Below, one piece after another: positions 34,950-48,269 of a DNA stretch of 64,000 nt. The position numbers and the translations under genes were made by a program. The DNA is taken from NCBI GenBank assembly GCA_016801845.1, contig CM028921.1:14511275-14575274 (forward strand), in the 5' to 3' direction. The notes below the pieces were generated by a model. The model was not told the DNA's origin and ran no database searches. It saw only the letters and a list, made by a program, of their open reading frames with translations. The stretch is from Polydactylus sextarius (lineage: Eukaryota; Chordata; Actinopteri; Polynemidae). Position 1 is the stretch's first letter. Each line of letters opens with the position of its first letter.

Positions 34950-35885
34950 GCCACTGGCTCTATACCTCAAAGGTGAAGACTAGAAATTAGACACTAGACC
35001 AGGGCTCTAGAGGGCGACCACTTTGGTCGCATGTGTTACCTATTTCTAAATGGTGGTCCAGATATTCCTATACATGTGTACGTTTGAAAATGCGTATGCT
35101 GCAGTCAGACAAAGAGAGGTGAATAGCTGGCTAGTCAGACAAACCGTGTGGATGTAGCACAGATGAGGAGAGAAGGTGAAATGGGTTTTTTTTAAAAGAA
35201 ACTCCACACTGTTTTATCTGGGAGGTTCAATGCCGCGCACCATCGCTGCGTTTCTGATGGTCACATGAGGCCAGACATTAGTAGCGGACCAGTCATTGAG
35301 CTAGAACAAAATGCAGACATGGTGAAGACTAATTTCTGCCCCTACTCAACTTAATACGATAAGTCCGCTGATGAATGTGATCTTTGACCTGTCCTGCCCC
35401 AAATGTGCATTTTCTTCTACGGTAGCAGAGAAATATCGAGATGTCATCCTTCCATTTAGGAAAAGCAACTCCAATATTTACTCTCAGTGTTTCCCCAAGT
35501 GTTATATTAGTGAGCATCTGGTGGACACCCATGAGAAAACTGGCTTTTGGGACTTTGTGTTTTTTTGTTGTGTTTTGTTTGTTGTTTTTGTTTTTATAAA
35601 TTAACATAGAGAATTCACAGATCTCTCTGGTAGACTATCTCTGGCGACTATCCTCCCTCTGTGAGTCTGAGTCGGTCACGCTGCCACTGAACAGACTTTA
35701 AGTAATTAACATTATTTATTAGGAGGCATTTTGAGGATGATTTCTTTTTTTTTTTTTTTTTTTTTTTTTGGAGGGGCGTTGCCCAACCTGTCCCTATGCT
35801 CTCAAATCAAGAAACAGATACTGTTTATGTTCATTGCTGTTATGTTATGCTATGACTCTTGATAGCTGGCTGCAGTATAGTTTGT
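34950..35885. other. Gene-free stretch with poly(T)
   Basis: A run of about 28 T at 35743-35769, possibly a retroelement tail. No gene seen. Confidence 0.4.
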
Positions 35886-35889
35886 AATT

Positions 35890-36672
35890 AGGGATGCGCC
35901 GATTAATAGGCTGGTGACTGGAATCGGCTTGTTTTCATGTGATCAGCCATGACTGGTGACTGGTTCAGTCTAAAATATGCTGATGTTATGTCAGTCAAAT
36001 GAACTCTATCAATATCACACAACAGTTCACATGAACACACAGTTTAGAGTTTGGTAAATTTGAAAGATTCACTGATTTTAAACTCCCAGGTCAATAACTC
36101 ACAATGTTACATAAACACAAACAACACGTCTTTCTAACGTCACTAAGGTAGACCATGAACTACAACCCTGTTTTCATCCAAATAGACTGTCCTCTGTCAT
36201 GTACGAGTTACATTGGTCCATTAGCAGTCGGCTGACAGACCAGTGCTCAGGGACCGTCTACAAAGTTCAATACCAAAGACAGATACCACAGAAATATTTA
36301 ATAATGTTCTACACTGTAGTCACCACATTCACTTCACATGTCAGTGGTCTCTGTTGTATCTACTACAGCATCTAGACTGGTGAAAGTTGCTTTGTTATCA
36401 TTTCGGAAAAAAAATAGAAAACTACTCATTATTATTAGTTTACCAAAAATGACAGGTGTTACATGGCATTATGTCCAAATGTAGAGCTGAAAATCGCAGC
36501 ACTTTTTAGATGTGTGTGAATTTCCCACTACAGGAATTATTATATTTTAATACCACAGCTGAAGTTAGATTTGTACAAATAACAAAATGTCCTGGTGCTG
36601 TATCAGCGGGTCAAACTCCATGAAAAATCAGAAATTGGAATCTGTACAGGAAATTGCAATCAGTGCATCTCT
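35890..36672 (+). mobile_element. hAT-like nonautonomous element, copy B
   Basis: It begins AGGGATGCGCCGATTAATAG and ends AATCAGTGCATCTCT, giving a 15-bp imperfect terminal inverted repeat (AGGGATGCGCCGATT / AGAGATGCACTGATT). Flanks TTGTAATT and ACATAATT agree in five of eight positions, a possible decayed 8-bp duplication as in hAT elements. No ORF. The inverted relative is at 9285-10120. Confidence 0.7.
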
Positions 36673-36704
36673 ACATAATTAAACACTGAGATGTCATTAT
36701 TGAT

Positions 36705-36733
36705 ATCAATCAATCAATCAATCAATCAATCAA
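36705..36733. repeat. (ATCA)n tail
   Basis: Seven tetranucleotide units that form the 3' tail of the minus-strand LINE. Confidence 0.95.
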
Positions 36734-37645
36734 ACTTTATTTATATAGCACTTTTCATACAATAAAAATGCAGCACAAAGTGCTTTACATATTAAAAACA
36801 AAGTCACTCCCACCCAACCACCCACTTACCCCTTACCTCTGCCCCTCCACCCCTAATCCTTATCAATAATATAACATGTAGAGAAATTATAAGAACAAAT
36901 AATAATGTGGCTGGGAAAGGAAAAAACAAGAGAGGGAACGTTACCACAGGGAGCCGTCTGCATCGGGAGGCAGCTGCAATCCCCAGGAGCCTCAGGCAGG
37001 GCAAAGGGCCAAACACAACTGTTGTGTGGTGGGTGCCTGGACCCCACCAAGAACAGAGGAGGGTCAACCCCGCGCCAGCGCCACAGCAACCACAACCAAC
37101 AGTCACCCCTGATGCAGAGGGCTTCCACTGAGGAAACACTGGAGTTACTGCAATGTAAATTCAATAAAAAAATTATTATATGTTAAATAATAATTAAAGT
37201 AGATAAATATATAAGTGAGACATAAGACATTAGATAATAATATAAATGTGCTAAAAAAAATTGGGCGAAATAGCAGATCTAAAAATAGAAAATCTAAAGT
37301 AAGATAAAAAAGGAGGTTCATCATTTAATAGCCAAATTAAAAAGGTGGGTCTTGAGCCTGCTTTTAAAAATGTCAACATTCTCTGCAGGCCTGAGGTTCT
37401 CCAGCAGGTTATTCCATAAGCGTGGGGTATAACTGGAACACTGCCTCACCGTGAGTTCTTGTATTAACAGTTGGACCCATTAAAAGGCTGGTGCCAGAGG
37501 ACCTCAGGGTCCGTGAGGGTTCGTAGGGTAAAAGCAAGCCTGAGAGATAAGAAGGCGCAAGACCACTAAGACTTTAAAAAACTATTAAAAGGACCTTAAA
37601 ATCAATCCTGAAAGACAGAGGGAGCTATTGTGAGCCCACTTTCAA
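36705..37645 (-). mobile_element. LINE 3' region with (ATCA)n tail
   Basis: Inverted paralogue of the 24.1-kb copy. On the minus strand it starts near GAAAGTGGGCTCACAATAGC, passes GAGGTCCTCTGGCACCAGCC and GAACCTCAGGCCTGCAGAGA, and ends with the AGCACTTTGTGCTGCATTTT and GTGCTATATAAATAAAGTTT tail. It closes with a TTGA repeat (36705-36733). All ORFs are broken. Confidence 0.75.
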
Positions 37646-37870
37646 TTCAATTCAATTCAATTTATTTTATTTATATAGCGCCAGGTCATAAAAACATTTA
37701 TCTCAAGGCACTTTACATAGAGAAACCCAACATTTCCACAATGAGCAAGCGCTTGGCAACAATGGAGAGGAAAAACTCCCTTTTAACAGGAAGAAACCTC
37801 CAGCAGAACCAGACTCAGAGTGGACGGTCATCTGCCTCGACCGGTTGGAGTATCTGGCAATAAGTGAGAC
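37641..37870 (+). repeat. Fish dispersed repeat with (TTCAA)n start
   Basis: (TTCAA)4 followed by TTTATTTATATAGCGCCAGG, CTCAAGGCACTTTACATAG, GGAGAGGAAAAACTCCCTTT and AACCTCCAGCAGAACCAGAC. This block recurs widely in teleost genomes and is the inverted 3' end of a retroelement. It abuts the LINE at 36705-37645. Confidence 0.65.
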
Positions 37871-37874
37871 TGAC

Positions 37875-38920
37875 TCCTTATTGGTCAAAGCAAGGCTTCG
37901 ATGCTGGTGCTGTACCTCCTGATCACTGACTCTGACTCCAAAAGATATTGCAAAGACTCAAGATAGCAGTGTAGAATACTTAGCTTTATTTGTACACATC
38001 AGACAGTCACTGCTCCACCATGTATTTTTGACAATTGTAAAATGTAGGAAACAAGCCTCTATTTTACAAAATTCTCCCACATGAGCAACCCCACCATCCA
38101 CACTTATGAGGGATAAAATAACTTAAAATAACTTTTCTTTTTCTTTTTTTTTTTTTTTTATGACGTTCTCTACAGCTGCTGATGAGACCCCCTGAGGCTT
38201 TTGTCGTATGCATGTGATTAATTTCACAGAGTTTTGTGTAATCATGGAGCATGACCCCCCTCCCCCACACACACCCAATAAAATCCTGCAGTTCTATTTT
38301 TTATTTCACTGGATCATGGGAACAACACAGCTCTGACTAGTTTTTCTGCTGCGCTATATTTGCGAGCGTGACCTAAAACAACAGGCAGAATAGCTCATAG
38401 GAGGTTGTGATGAGAGTGTGGTGGTGCTGGTTGTGGTAGTGTTTGTATTAAGTGTGGTTGTCATCACCATCGTAGCCCCAGTTTCAATTTAAAAAATTTT
38501 ATGTTAAAAAACTGTACTAGACATAATTTCACATCTATGCTACAAAATAATTACAATCAGAGAACAGCAAGCGATGGCTTTGATGTGAGCAACTGCAGGC
38601 TGAGCAGACATTAATGAGCCGCATGGTTCCACATCATGGAGCTTTAACACGTCCTACTTATTGAGGCATCTCTGCAGGAGGCAACACCAACGTTTTGAGG
38701 TTTAATTAGACAAGAAGAGTTACAATTCGAGTTCAGTACACCTACTGTTGTTCTGGTTCTGAGTGGTGGTGCTGTTCCTTTGTTGGTCTGGCTGTCTGAG
38801 CAGGACACCCTGCTGGGCACCTCCTGGTCCAGGTTGAGGGTGAGGTTCGTCCAGCTGGTTGTATGTTTGTGAAGGTTCTCAGTCATACAGGTCATGGTAA
38901 TCTGCATGCAAGATGTTACC
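37875..38920. other. Gene-free stretch with a possible dispersed repeat
   Basis: No gene seen. The part at 38700-38895 (ending GAAGGTTCTCAGTCATACAG) looks like a dispersed fish repeat, but I cannot name the family. Confidence 0.35.
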
Positions 38921-38927
38921 TGGGGCC

Positions 38928-38960
38928 TCGTTTATAAACTTTACATACATATAATCAATG
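38928..38960. mobile_element. PIF-Harbinger terminal repeat relic
   Basis: GGGGCCTCGTTTATAAACTT matches the inverted right end of the 16.5-17.3 kb element in 16 of the first 18 bases or so. No opposite end is seen downstream, so this is a truncated copy. Confidence 0.5.
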
Positions 38961-40335
38961 TTTGGGTTTATAAAACTATGCAGTCCACACCTATACACTG
39001 TTTTCTCATTAGAAATGTCACATTCGCTGAATTGTGCATGTGTGAACAAGTGTTTTACTTTTTCCAGTGTCAGAACATGAGCCATTCTTAGGGCATTTGC
39101 AGGCGTTCTTGGGAGAACTAAATGGATTGTGTCAAGGGGACTGGACTAAGGTCAGACCATATGTTACGGGTCCCAGGGATGGGAGACCATGTTAACAAAT
39201 ATATAACATGCAGGTAAAGAAAAGGACACAGGTCTGTCTTATCTACAGGTTACACAGGTTGCATCTGTTTATTAAACATTATGTGTCATTACAATCCACT
39301 TATCTGATCTCAGTGTTATGCAGTCCAATTTCACATCATCTCAGTCTTTTATCTCATTTAAATTGATACTTACGACTCAATAATACATTCTCTCGTTTTC
39401 TCTTTTCTAATCAACACATTCTTTATCATTTATGCCAATAAATTGTTTTTGTGAATACATTACATTTTCTCTGTCCATGTCACAGTATAAACTATATAAA
39501 CACATTATAAACACATTGTTTACGTGGTGTAGTTTCACAGCGTATCAAATGACTTTTAACATTTTAACATTTTTAAACTTAGATAAATTGAATTTGTAAC
39601 CATTGATATTTTACTATGAACGAAACAATAACTAGCTGGAAATATACAGGAGCCTTAGGCTGTTTCTCGAAGCTGAAGATGCTTCCTCAGCAGAACACTT
39701 GCCCTGGAAGTCATATGCTACAGAGACGAGGCTACACACCTCACTAGCATTTGAATCACGTACAATGGAACAGATTAGTAAGTGTAGAAGTCAAAGTCAT
39801 CCGTGGAAAAAATTAAAATAAAAAAGATTTATTAAAATTCATATGAGTAATATCACACAGGGTTGATAAACCATTAGTCCTGGTATGACTGCTGGGCTGG
39901 GCGCAAAACCTTTCCATATTTCCCTAAACGTCATTTAAACATACAAACATAAATAAACATATCACAACCTTTATACCAACACTCGCAATAATACCAGGAA
40001 TTAATATAACATAACGTTTCATGGTGCATTTACTGTTTAGTAACCTGTATTCAGCAGGTAAAGAAGAGGAAGGAGGATACAGGTCTGTTAGGAGTCAGAG
40101 AGTTCCAGGACGTAGCAAAGAGCTGTGCATCAGCGATGGCAGTTGGCAGATGGAGTTACATTACTTTCTATGACATCATTCTTCTCCAATATAATTTCTA
40201 TCCAAATTATGTTGGATACTACTACTACTACTGCTTTTACCCCAGCTAGTCATTTAATTTAAGACCATTATAACTTCTACTGCTGAGTCATATTAACAGA
40301 GATGAAGATTTGTTTATTTGATTAAGATTTGTTTT
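38961..40335. other. Gene-free AT-rich stretch
   Basis: No gene or named element seen. Confidence 0.4.
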
Positions 40336-40336
40336 T

Positions 40337-40556
40337 TCAACCAACAGCAGTGTGTGCCTTGCTATACGTCACATTGTGCCAACAATAAAATCGATAAATT
40401 GCACATTTGCAGATTAGGTCCAGTAGTAAGCACTGTGGAACCGTGGTTTTTGTAATTAATCCGTCTGAAAAAGTCCCGAAAACCCGATGTACAAAAACTG
40501 AGGCAATATTTCCCATAAGAAATAATGTAAATTCAAATGATCCATTCCAGGAGCGC
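40337..40556. repeat. Dispersed fish repeat
   Basis: Contains AAAAGTCCCGAAAACCCGAT and GAGGCAATATTTCCCATAAG followed by AATAATGTAAATTCAAATGA. I recall this block as a high-copy teleost repeat; its class is not clear from the sequence. Confidence 0.45.
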
Positions 40557-40690
40557 CCTGACAGCCAAGTCGTTAGGGTGCACCACTTACGCATATAAGC
40601 CGTGCAGTGATGGCTAGTTCAAGTCCGGGCTGTGATCATGTCTAATCTCCCACTTCCCTGTCATTCTTTTTTACTGGGAAAAAGATTCGG
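40555..40690 (+). mobile_element. tRNA-derived SINE, head part
   Basis: AGCCAAGTCGTTAGGGTGCA resembles a pol III A box. AGTTCAAGTCC (40616-40626) fits the B box, about 50 bp later. It is followed by CATGTCTAATCTCCCACTTC-CCTGTC, as in common fish SINEs. The copy is truncated at 3'. Confidence 0.6.
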
Positions 40691-41089
40691 GATCCGAATC
40701 CTTAACCCGCTTCTCTAAAGTCACTCTCAAGTCATGAATCTAAACATCTATTTAACCGAGTCAGTTGAGTCCTACCACATTTGACTGACGTACGTACCGA
40801 CTCAAACTTACCCTACTTGAGTCGTCGGTCGGGTAAGTTTTGTTTCTCTGCTGAGTGAGTGACGGACTCACCGCTGCCAGAGAATGAATTAATAAATTAA
40901 TACTCTGTTGAGTATACATACATATAGACCATAAGAAAATAAAATATGTTTTCATAGTGGTGACACTGACTTCATTCATTTTTATTGCACAGCCTAATTT
41001 TTAGGTTTAGGCTTATGTCAGCTACTTGAGAATATTTTTTCTATTTTACCAAATTGTTGTAGGCATTTTGGTGGCATATTGTTAAGATA

Positions 41090-41170
41090 ATTAGGGCCCG
41101 AGCACCTTGGTGTGAGGACCCTATTGCTTCTGCTCAGATTCTTATTATTAGGGCATGAGCACCTTGGGTA
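41090..41170 (+). repeat. Fish GGGCCCGAGCACC repeat, tandem start
   Basis: TTAGGGCCCGAGCACCTTGG (41092) and TTAGGGCATGAGCACCTTGG (41148) lie 56 bp apart, with GAGGACCCTATTGCTTCTGC between. This is the opening of a repeat abundant in teleosts. Confidence 0.5.
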
Positions 41171-41174
41171 GGTG

Positions 41175-42623
41175 GTTAACTACCATAACTGGTCTCACAT
41201 CCCGATGACTTTCTTTCGTAATCTCACCATCAGGCATTGCTAAGTTTGTCAAGAAAACCTTGCCTAAGCTTTACATATGGGTGAAAAGAGAAGGAGCCAG
41301 GGATCGAACAAGTGGCCCTCTGATAAGAAGATGACTATTTCTACCTCCTATAGTCACAAACACCTTGGAAAAATGACTGACCAAGCCATGAGCACATCAA
41401 TTCACACCTTATTACACTTCTGTTCTACAGCAGTGCAGGATTCTCAGCATAAACCCGGTTTAACAATAAAGATCTCTCGAAACATTTGCCTGAAGTCTTT
41501 TGGACAAGCAGATGTCTACAAATAATAATTACATCTGAAACATTACTGAAAAATTAGTAACCACATCAAGTCTCTGATTGTATTTGGATTGTGTGCCTCC
41601 CTGTGATGCCAATACCACCTCTCATTTCCCCACAGGAGGCTTTGTTCTTCCTTAGACACAGTTTGGTTTTTACTTTAAAGCTATGATTCAATTAAAGTTT
41701 TGAAGGTGGAAGCGGGATGTCTCTCATTTTTAGGTATTTTAGTTGTGCATTTCCATTTTATGCTGCTTCGTAATTTTACTCTACTACATTTTAGCCACAT
41801 TTAAGTGTTGAAAATGTTTTTAAGAGTGATGGTTTTGGGTCCAGTTCACAGTGATGGTGGGATGGAGCTGGCAGCTGACAGATGGAACATAGCAGGAGTT
41901 GTACCATCATAATGAAGAGGAAGCTTTTGGGTGAGCTTTGGGTGGTGACTGAAAAAAATCCGACTGTGAAGGTGTTTGAGATACTGCTCGTTAGGAAGAT
42001 TCACCTGATCATGAAATGATGATGAAAGCTTTATAAAAACTACAAAACCCAGCTTTCAAATTCTCACTCTGGAAAAGTTTGGAATTTTACCACTTACTTC
42101 TGTTCTAAGTTATTAGGGGTTGATCGAAAAGTCAGATTAAATGGAGGAGATATACCTTTCAAATCAGTGCTGCTCCTTTTAAATTCTATAAAACTCAGCC
42201 AGTGTGTATGGGTGAACCCACGTCCAAGGTTTTTCAAGCAGGTTATGCTCTTCTGTGACCCATCTTAAATTCTTTCCAGACCCCAAAGTTAAAAAAGCAG
42301 TAAAAGTTTAGGAATCAACTGTCTTTAAGAAGAGCTAAAGACTATTTGGCAGCAGGACTCTCCAACCCTGCGTTTCAAAATACTGGTAATTGTTGACATT
42401 ACAACAACTACATAGACTTTGTTGTAATTGCGTGCAAAACATTTTCCACTATATTTCTTGTTTGGGAACTGTATGTCCACATCTAATGTTCACATTCTGA
42501 ATGATGTATACAACAGGAGGTACAGTATGATAGAACAGAAAAAAAGTTTTACTGTATTGTTTACAGTGAACATATTCATGAAACAGATAAGACCATACAC
42601 CCAAAATACACTGAGCGTACACA

Positions 42624-42657
<34 letters not shown>

Positions 42658-45600
42658 CACAAAATTAGGGTTAGGCCACATGTTTTTGTCAACATCACAT
42701 CTGATGTCATCCAAAGTGATACACCTGGGATAAAACCACTTCGTATGATGGACCCTCCCTAGACAGTCTTCAGCTGCGATGTGCAGCCAGCATCCATGGC
42801 ATCCAGGAGGGACATATGGTCATGTGGCTGATGGTCATAAACTTTCCACCTCCATGCAGAGCAAAAATTATTTTTGAGCTGATGTGTTGTTGTTGAGATG
42901 ATTTATTGCAGAAGTAGAGGTTTTATACTGTAGCTAAGGTTTGGGATATTGTTGCTTTTATTGTTGTATGTTGTGTATGTTAACATTTGTAAATAAGACA
43001 AAAACAATCCATAATTTTGGTGGTGGGTAGAGCTTCTCTGTTAAGAAAATGTAAGCATTGTAGAAATGTGTTGACTGACTGCATATTGTGTGAAAACAAC
43101 ATGAAATTGGTGAATGGGACTTCAGCCAGATTCTGATAATGGTGGAATTTGGCTATGCTCTGTTTTAACTAACAGTGTTGGTCTGCGTGTTGAGTAAAGA
43201 CTAAATGATTCAAGACATGTGTGCTGTGAATATCTAATGTGGCCTTGCTCTGCTAGAATCTATTTTTTTATTTCTTTTGGTTGTGTGCCAGCTGCAACAT
43301 CACATTTCTGTCATCTTTTGGGGTAGGGTTAGGGGTGGGGGTCATTTAACAATTCTTAAAATGTGACAATCTGGGCTTGCTGTAAATCAAACCTTCCACA
43401 CAAAAAAAAAAAAATCTTAACAGAGCACTGCTGAGAGAGGACAGATGAGGAGAGGATGAGACTGTGGCACCAGCATACCTGATTTACGCTCATCTTCTCA
43501 GTTAACTGTGTCTTTGCAGGAAAACTACAGCAATGAATAAGAGCTGCTATTGTGGACTAAAAACTGTCATTACATTGCTCATTATTACGATAAGTTAGTA
43601 ATTCTTGTTTGTTCCAGTATGGTTTAGCAATAAAGTGGGTCTACAACGTCACGGTGAAGAGGGAGTTTACTTGTTGATTTACAGGAGCAGGACGATGGTC
43701 CGATCAGAACAGACAAGTCAACCAAATGCTAAACACTTTTTAGTGGTCAACATATTCCTACATTTTTCTGTAGCTTTTCTGTGTCTAGGTTAAGTGGAAC
43801 ACCAGTATTCCTTTAGGTAAAATTATTGTTTTTTCCAGTGGAGTCTGAAACTAGCTGATATAACAACTGCTGGAGGTTTCTAAGGATCTTACTTTGTATC
43901 AAACGTGTCCATAATGTTCTCATACATTCAATATTGACAATCTGACCCTGTCAGAAACATCCACTTTTACAGTGAACCACTGCCTTTTTATTACATTACA
44001 AATGAGCACAAGACATACTGAAACAAATCAAAGATGGTGGCTGTGATTTATTAGTCTGTAACCAGTAAAGTTCTTACAGGAACAGCAGTCCAATAAATAG
44101 GCATAAGAATAAACAGAGTAGCTCTGGCTGTAGGTTATCACAAAGAGAAAAATTGAAAACTGAAAATGAGGCCACGAAAAAGGATTTGGTGAATCCCATT
44201 TTTTTTTCCAAATCATAACCATAACCAATCATAATCATACAAATCATAACAATGGTGGGGTTGATTGAGTTTGACAACTGTAATTACAGTACACTGTTGG
44301 AAGAAACACACTATTATCACTACTCTGGTGATACAGCCAAGCTTGCAGTTAAATGCAGATAAATTTAATTAAAGAGTTGGTTATTGCCTTTTATTTTTTT
44401 GGTGTTGAATTTCTGCTATATAGCCCCTACAGATGTTCCACTATTCTTTATCTTTATTTGTGACTTCTTCTGCCTTTTTTTAAATACAAGTTCTTCAGCT
44501 GAGTTGATAAATGCTGAATATCCACCAAACTTCAAGCAGGTACCACAAACATATAGTAGCCCTCTGGGAAGGGAAAGCGCTTCAAAAATCAAACAAAAAA
44601 GCAAAAGGTATTAACACACCCTCTGAGTAATGCCACTCCAGGTAAGACTGGACGCTACAGTGATGAGGTGGGCTGGGGCTGTAAATAAAGAAATAACATA
44701 CCACTGAAACATGACAAGAATTCACAACATTTCTTATATATTAATAAATAAACACATGCTAATGCGTGAACTAATCAAGTTCAAATAAATGATGGACAAT
44801 TTGTTAGTTTGGATAAATTCAATAGAAAGCTCTGTAAAGTGGAACCAAAACACCTGTATCTCCCCGCCCCCTTCATTTTAACAGGTGGGACATGATCCAA
44901 CCTAACCTAGAACATCAAAGTCCATGTCAGAAAAATGTTTCTGTCAGACATTTTAGGTCGTTCACAGCATGTTTCAGATCAGTACTGGGTTTAATTAATC
45001 AGTGTTATATGACTGATGATGATTGATCAGGGCAGGACAGATACTGCCGCTCTTTTTTTGATTACTGCTGTGCAGACTGCCTGTTTATGTAAATGATTGC
45101 AGCTCTCATATATTAGATATTTACCTTTGTTTTTGTGCAGTGGGATGTCAGCCATCTTTATTTAGGTTGGGTTCTGGTCTTACCACACTGATGTTTTGTT
45201 AAAGTCATTTTGCTTCCGATGTTAAGATTTTATAAAAACAGCTCAGGCATCATGATACCACAGCTATATTTCCTGATCACAGATTCCAGGTAAATGGGTG
45301 TCAGCCATCTTAAAACCAGTTGGTACTGGGATTTTGGTGCTGTGATTGTCTACTCTTTGCTGTATATCTCATTATCATTACCAGTTTGAGAGACTGCACA
45401 TCAACCTCATAGAGCATTACGTGCTTGGTCACAAATGCTCTGTTGTGCTCAGAGACTAAAATGTTTAATTCCAACATGTTGCTACAGCTACAGTTGATGA
45501 AAAAAATCTCCATATAGACCCTGTAATGATTTAAACAAGAAAACTAAACCAGGCCATGTCTGAGGAAAGTCTCCCTGCTCCAGACATCACTTCTATTTTG

Positions 45601-46370
45601 AATCAACTGAGTGGACATCAAGTGGCCAGGGAGACAAAGCTGCATCCCCTCACCACATCTCCTCATTACTGCTCCCTGAGGACATTAGTCTGTAAAAAAG
45701 AAAAAGAAAAATGACCTGCACCATGGCAACATCAATGCTTGAACACAAAATAGCTGCTCAGTTAAATCTTAAAACAGTATTTTCTATTGGTTTTGAAAAC
45801 TGCAAATTAGGACTTAGCATCTCCCTCACTGAGAACACCATCTGCTGCCGTCACAGCCGACCATGCTCTCTCAGTGAGATTAAAGTTTCAGCACAACGTG
45901 GGAAACTTTTCTAAATTGAACTGCAGCTGCTTCCCAGGAGTTTTGAGTGAGGCTAAAAGCTCCCTGAGAGTTTTCTTAGGTTGTCTTAGGTTGTCAGACA
46001 TCTGAGGACAATCTGTGTGCCACTTTATGATTTCAACAAATGATTATTAAGACCCTGGCTTAGATTACCTATAGATTTTCTTGATATCTCATCTGCAGGA
46101 AGGGATGAGTCCATCGCTGCCTACCATCAGCAGCGTCTAAACTCTAGAAATAACATCCCATGTAAAGGGAAGCTCTGATTGTGTGTTTCTCCCCACACTC
46201 ATGTACAGATTTCAACTTCAAACACGGCTTTGAAATATTAACCTCATATAACTTGAAAGCAGCGTTTATTGTGAGGATAAACGCCTGAGGAGGTTTGGCA
46301 GAGCTTCGATGCTTGAACTCCTTTAGGGGTATTTTGATCCATTAAGGCAATAAAAATGCATCCAATTCTC
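41175..46370. other. Gene-free intergenic stretch, 5.2 kb
   Basis: A 32-base poly(A) at 42624-42655 may mark an old retroposed insertion. AT-rich elsewhere. No exon, RNA gene or classifiable element found. Confidence 0.4.
42624..42655 (+). repeat. Poly(A) tract
   Basis: Uninterrupted adenines. Confidence 0.95.
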
Positions 46371-46372
46371 AG

Positions 46373-46413
46373 GAGCTAAGCCTCAATTAGATAAACTAAT
46401 TGAGGCTTAGCTC
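46373..46413. repeat. Perfect 18-bp inverted repeat (hairpin), 5-base loop
   Basis: GAGCTAAGCCTCAATTAG (46373-46390), loop ATAAA, CTAATTGAGGCTTAGCTC (46396-46413). All 18 pairs match. There is no sign of a transposon end or of a gene next to it. Confidence 0.95.
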
Positions 46414-46414
46414 A

Positions 46415-48265
46415 AGAGACACAAAGTTAAAGTTCGTCATATTTGTTGTCTTGTATTGAAACAACAGCTGAAGTCAGGAATCATCACAGCGTGCTCGATT
46501 TTGACTCCACTTCCAATTAAATTCATTAAATAGTCCAGTTTCTGAAGGTGGACTTGGTAGAGGGCAAGCTGCTGGCCACGGACCATGAAACAATCAGGAC
46601 GACTTCATTTACTGATTGGGCAGATGACAGAGGAGGAGAGGCTCAAACATCTCTCATTTAACCAGAGTAGAGCAATAAACAATGAAACAATAAAGTTAAA
46701 TCAATAAACGGACAATAAACTGAAATCAAAGCAATTAATTATAAATGAATGATCAAATACCACTATATTGTCCCAGTCTATAAACTAATAAATGCCAATG
46801 TGAGTACTATTACATCATTGAGCACACAATGAAATTAACCTCTGCATTTAACCCATCCACCAGGCCACCACTGCCCATAAACATTAAATGCAATGCAAAC
46901 AATGTATTAGGACTGGACCATCCAATGATTGAAATGGTTAGAGTCTTGAGAAAAATAAGTCACAATACTGTTAACTCTAGAGGATATATTAAACTATAAA
47001 TAGAGGATTAACTGTATCTCTTTATGGATACACTTCAAATTAAAACTCCAGGGAGGTGTAAAGCTGCAGGTAATAATAACTTCCTCATAGTCTGATCTGT
47101 ATACTTATGTCTGTGACTGTTGCCAGTGACAGTAAAGAGAATATTTGATCACATTCTCTTGGCAAAACTCATATCTGGAGGCTCAATTTATCTGCCAGCT
47201 TTTGATGAACTTCACAGAGAGAACAGCTCACTACAACTGAACACCAAACCACCCCTTCTCGCCCTGAGCTGAAAGTTACAGTTCTGTCCCTCTGTGAGAG
47301 TTTCTCCGAGAGGTTTCATAAATCAGTCCAAAGCTGTGACCATTTGCCAGTGAATTTTTATGCTAAGACATCTCTGAGAATATATTTTCTCAGGTGGAGC
47401 TTTTCAGGCAAAGGTGAAGTGATGACGGACTCGTGTAACCTTCTCGGAACTTGAGCCAGAGAGGCTGTTCTGCTTCTCTGCTCTATTTTCCTCCTCTCAC
47501 TGTCATTTTCTGCTCCTTCTATTTGCATTCAACAGCCATGTCTTGTGGGATCATATTGTAATTCACAGTGCTGATGAAAATTAAAATCCTGCTTTCCCTG
47601 TAGCGCTGTAGTTTAAAGTCCTTCAGCTTGCAGGTGTGAGGTTTGATCTGAACCTACAGAGTTGGAACTCCAGAGGTGGGAGTAATAATCTCCCCTAGCT
47701 CTCTTGTACAGATAACTGCCTCAGATGCTGCTTTGAAATATCAACTTATTAATAGCTTAAAAGCAGCTTGTACCATGAGAATAAACTCTGATCTGCTGTG
47801 ACCTGTTCACATTCACACTGAACTGTATATGATTGATTTCAAAAGACAAGCTCTGACAATATTTGGAAGGCCTAGGAATGTGGTGGTACTGCTACAACAT
47901 ACCTAGGGACATGGATAATCTGGACTATCAGAATAATATGCCTTAGAGATGATATGTTTCTTTAATCAATGATGTGATCATGATGTTTTTCTGACAGCTG
48001 AGATGTTGCACTTGGAGGAGAGGGAGAAGCAGGCTAAAGTATGGCTTCACTTCATATAGATGATGACAACAGTCATGGAAGGGAAGTTTAATTTCCAGAA
48101 ATGCCACATATTTGACTCAATGCTTCCTAAACAACCAGTGTCTGTTACCGAAACTTGTTGAGGACTACTCTTTCCCTCACAAAGAAAACTGATTAGGAGT
48201 CGTTAATGGATGGAAATTGCTACTGATTCTGTTGTCAATTCTGCTTATTGACTCAATTATTTTTC
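46415..48265. other. Gene-free stretch
   Basis: Near 46825-46870, AATGAAATTAACCTCTGCAT and TTTAACCCATCC match a repeat I recall as common in fish. No gene seen. Confidence 0.4.
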
Positions 48266-48269
48266 CCCG

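Noticed and set aside
42428..42733. Lys-rich and Phe-rich ORFs on both strands
   Set aside because: They are translations of a poly(A) tract, not proteins.
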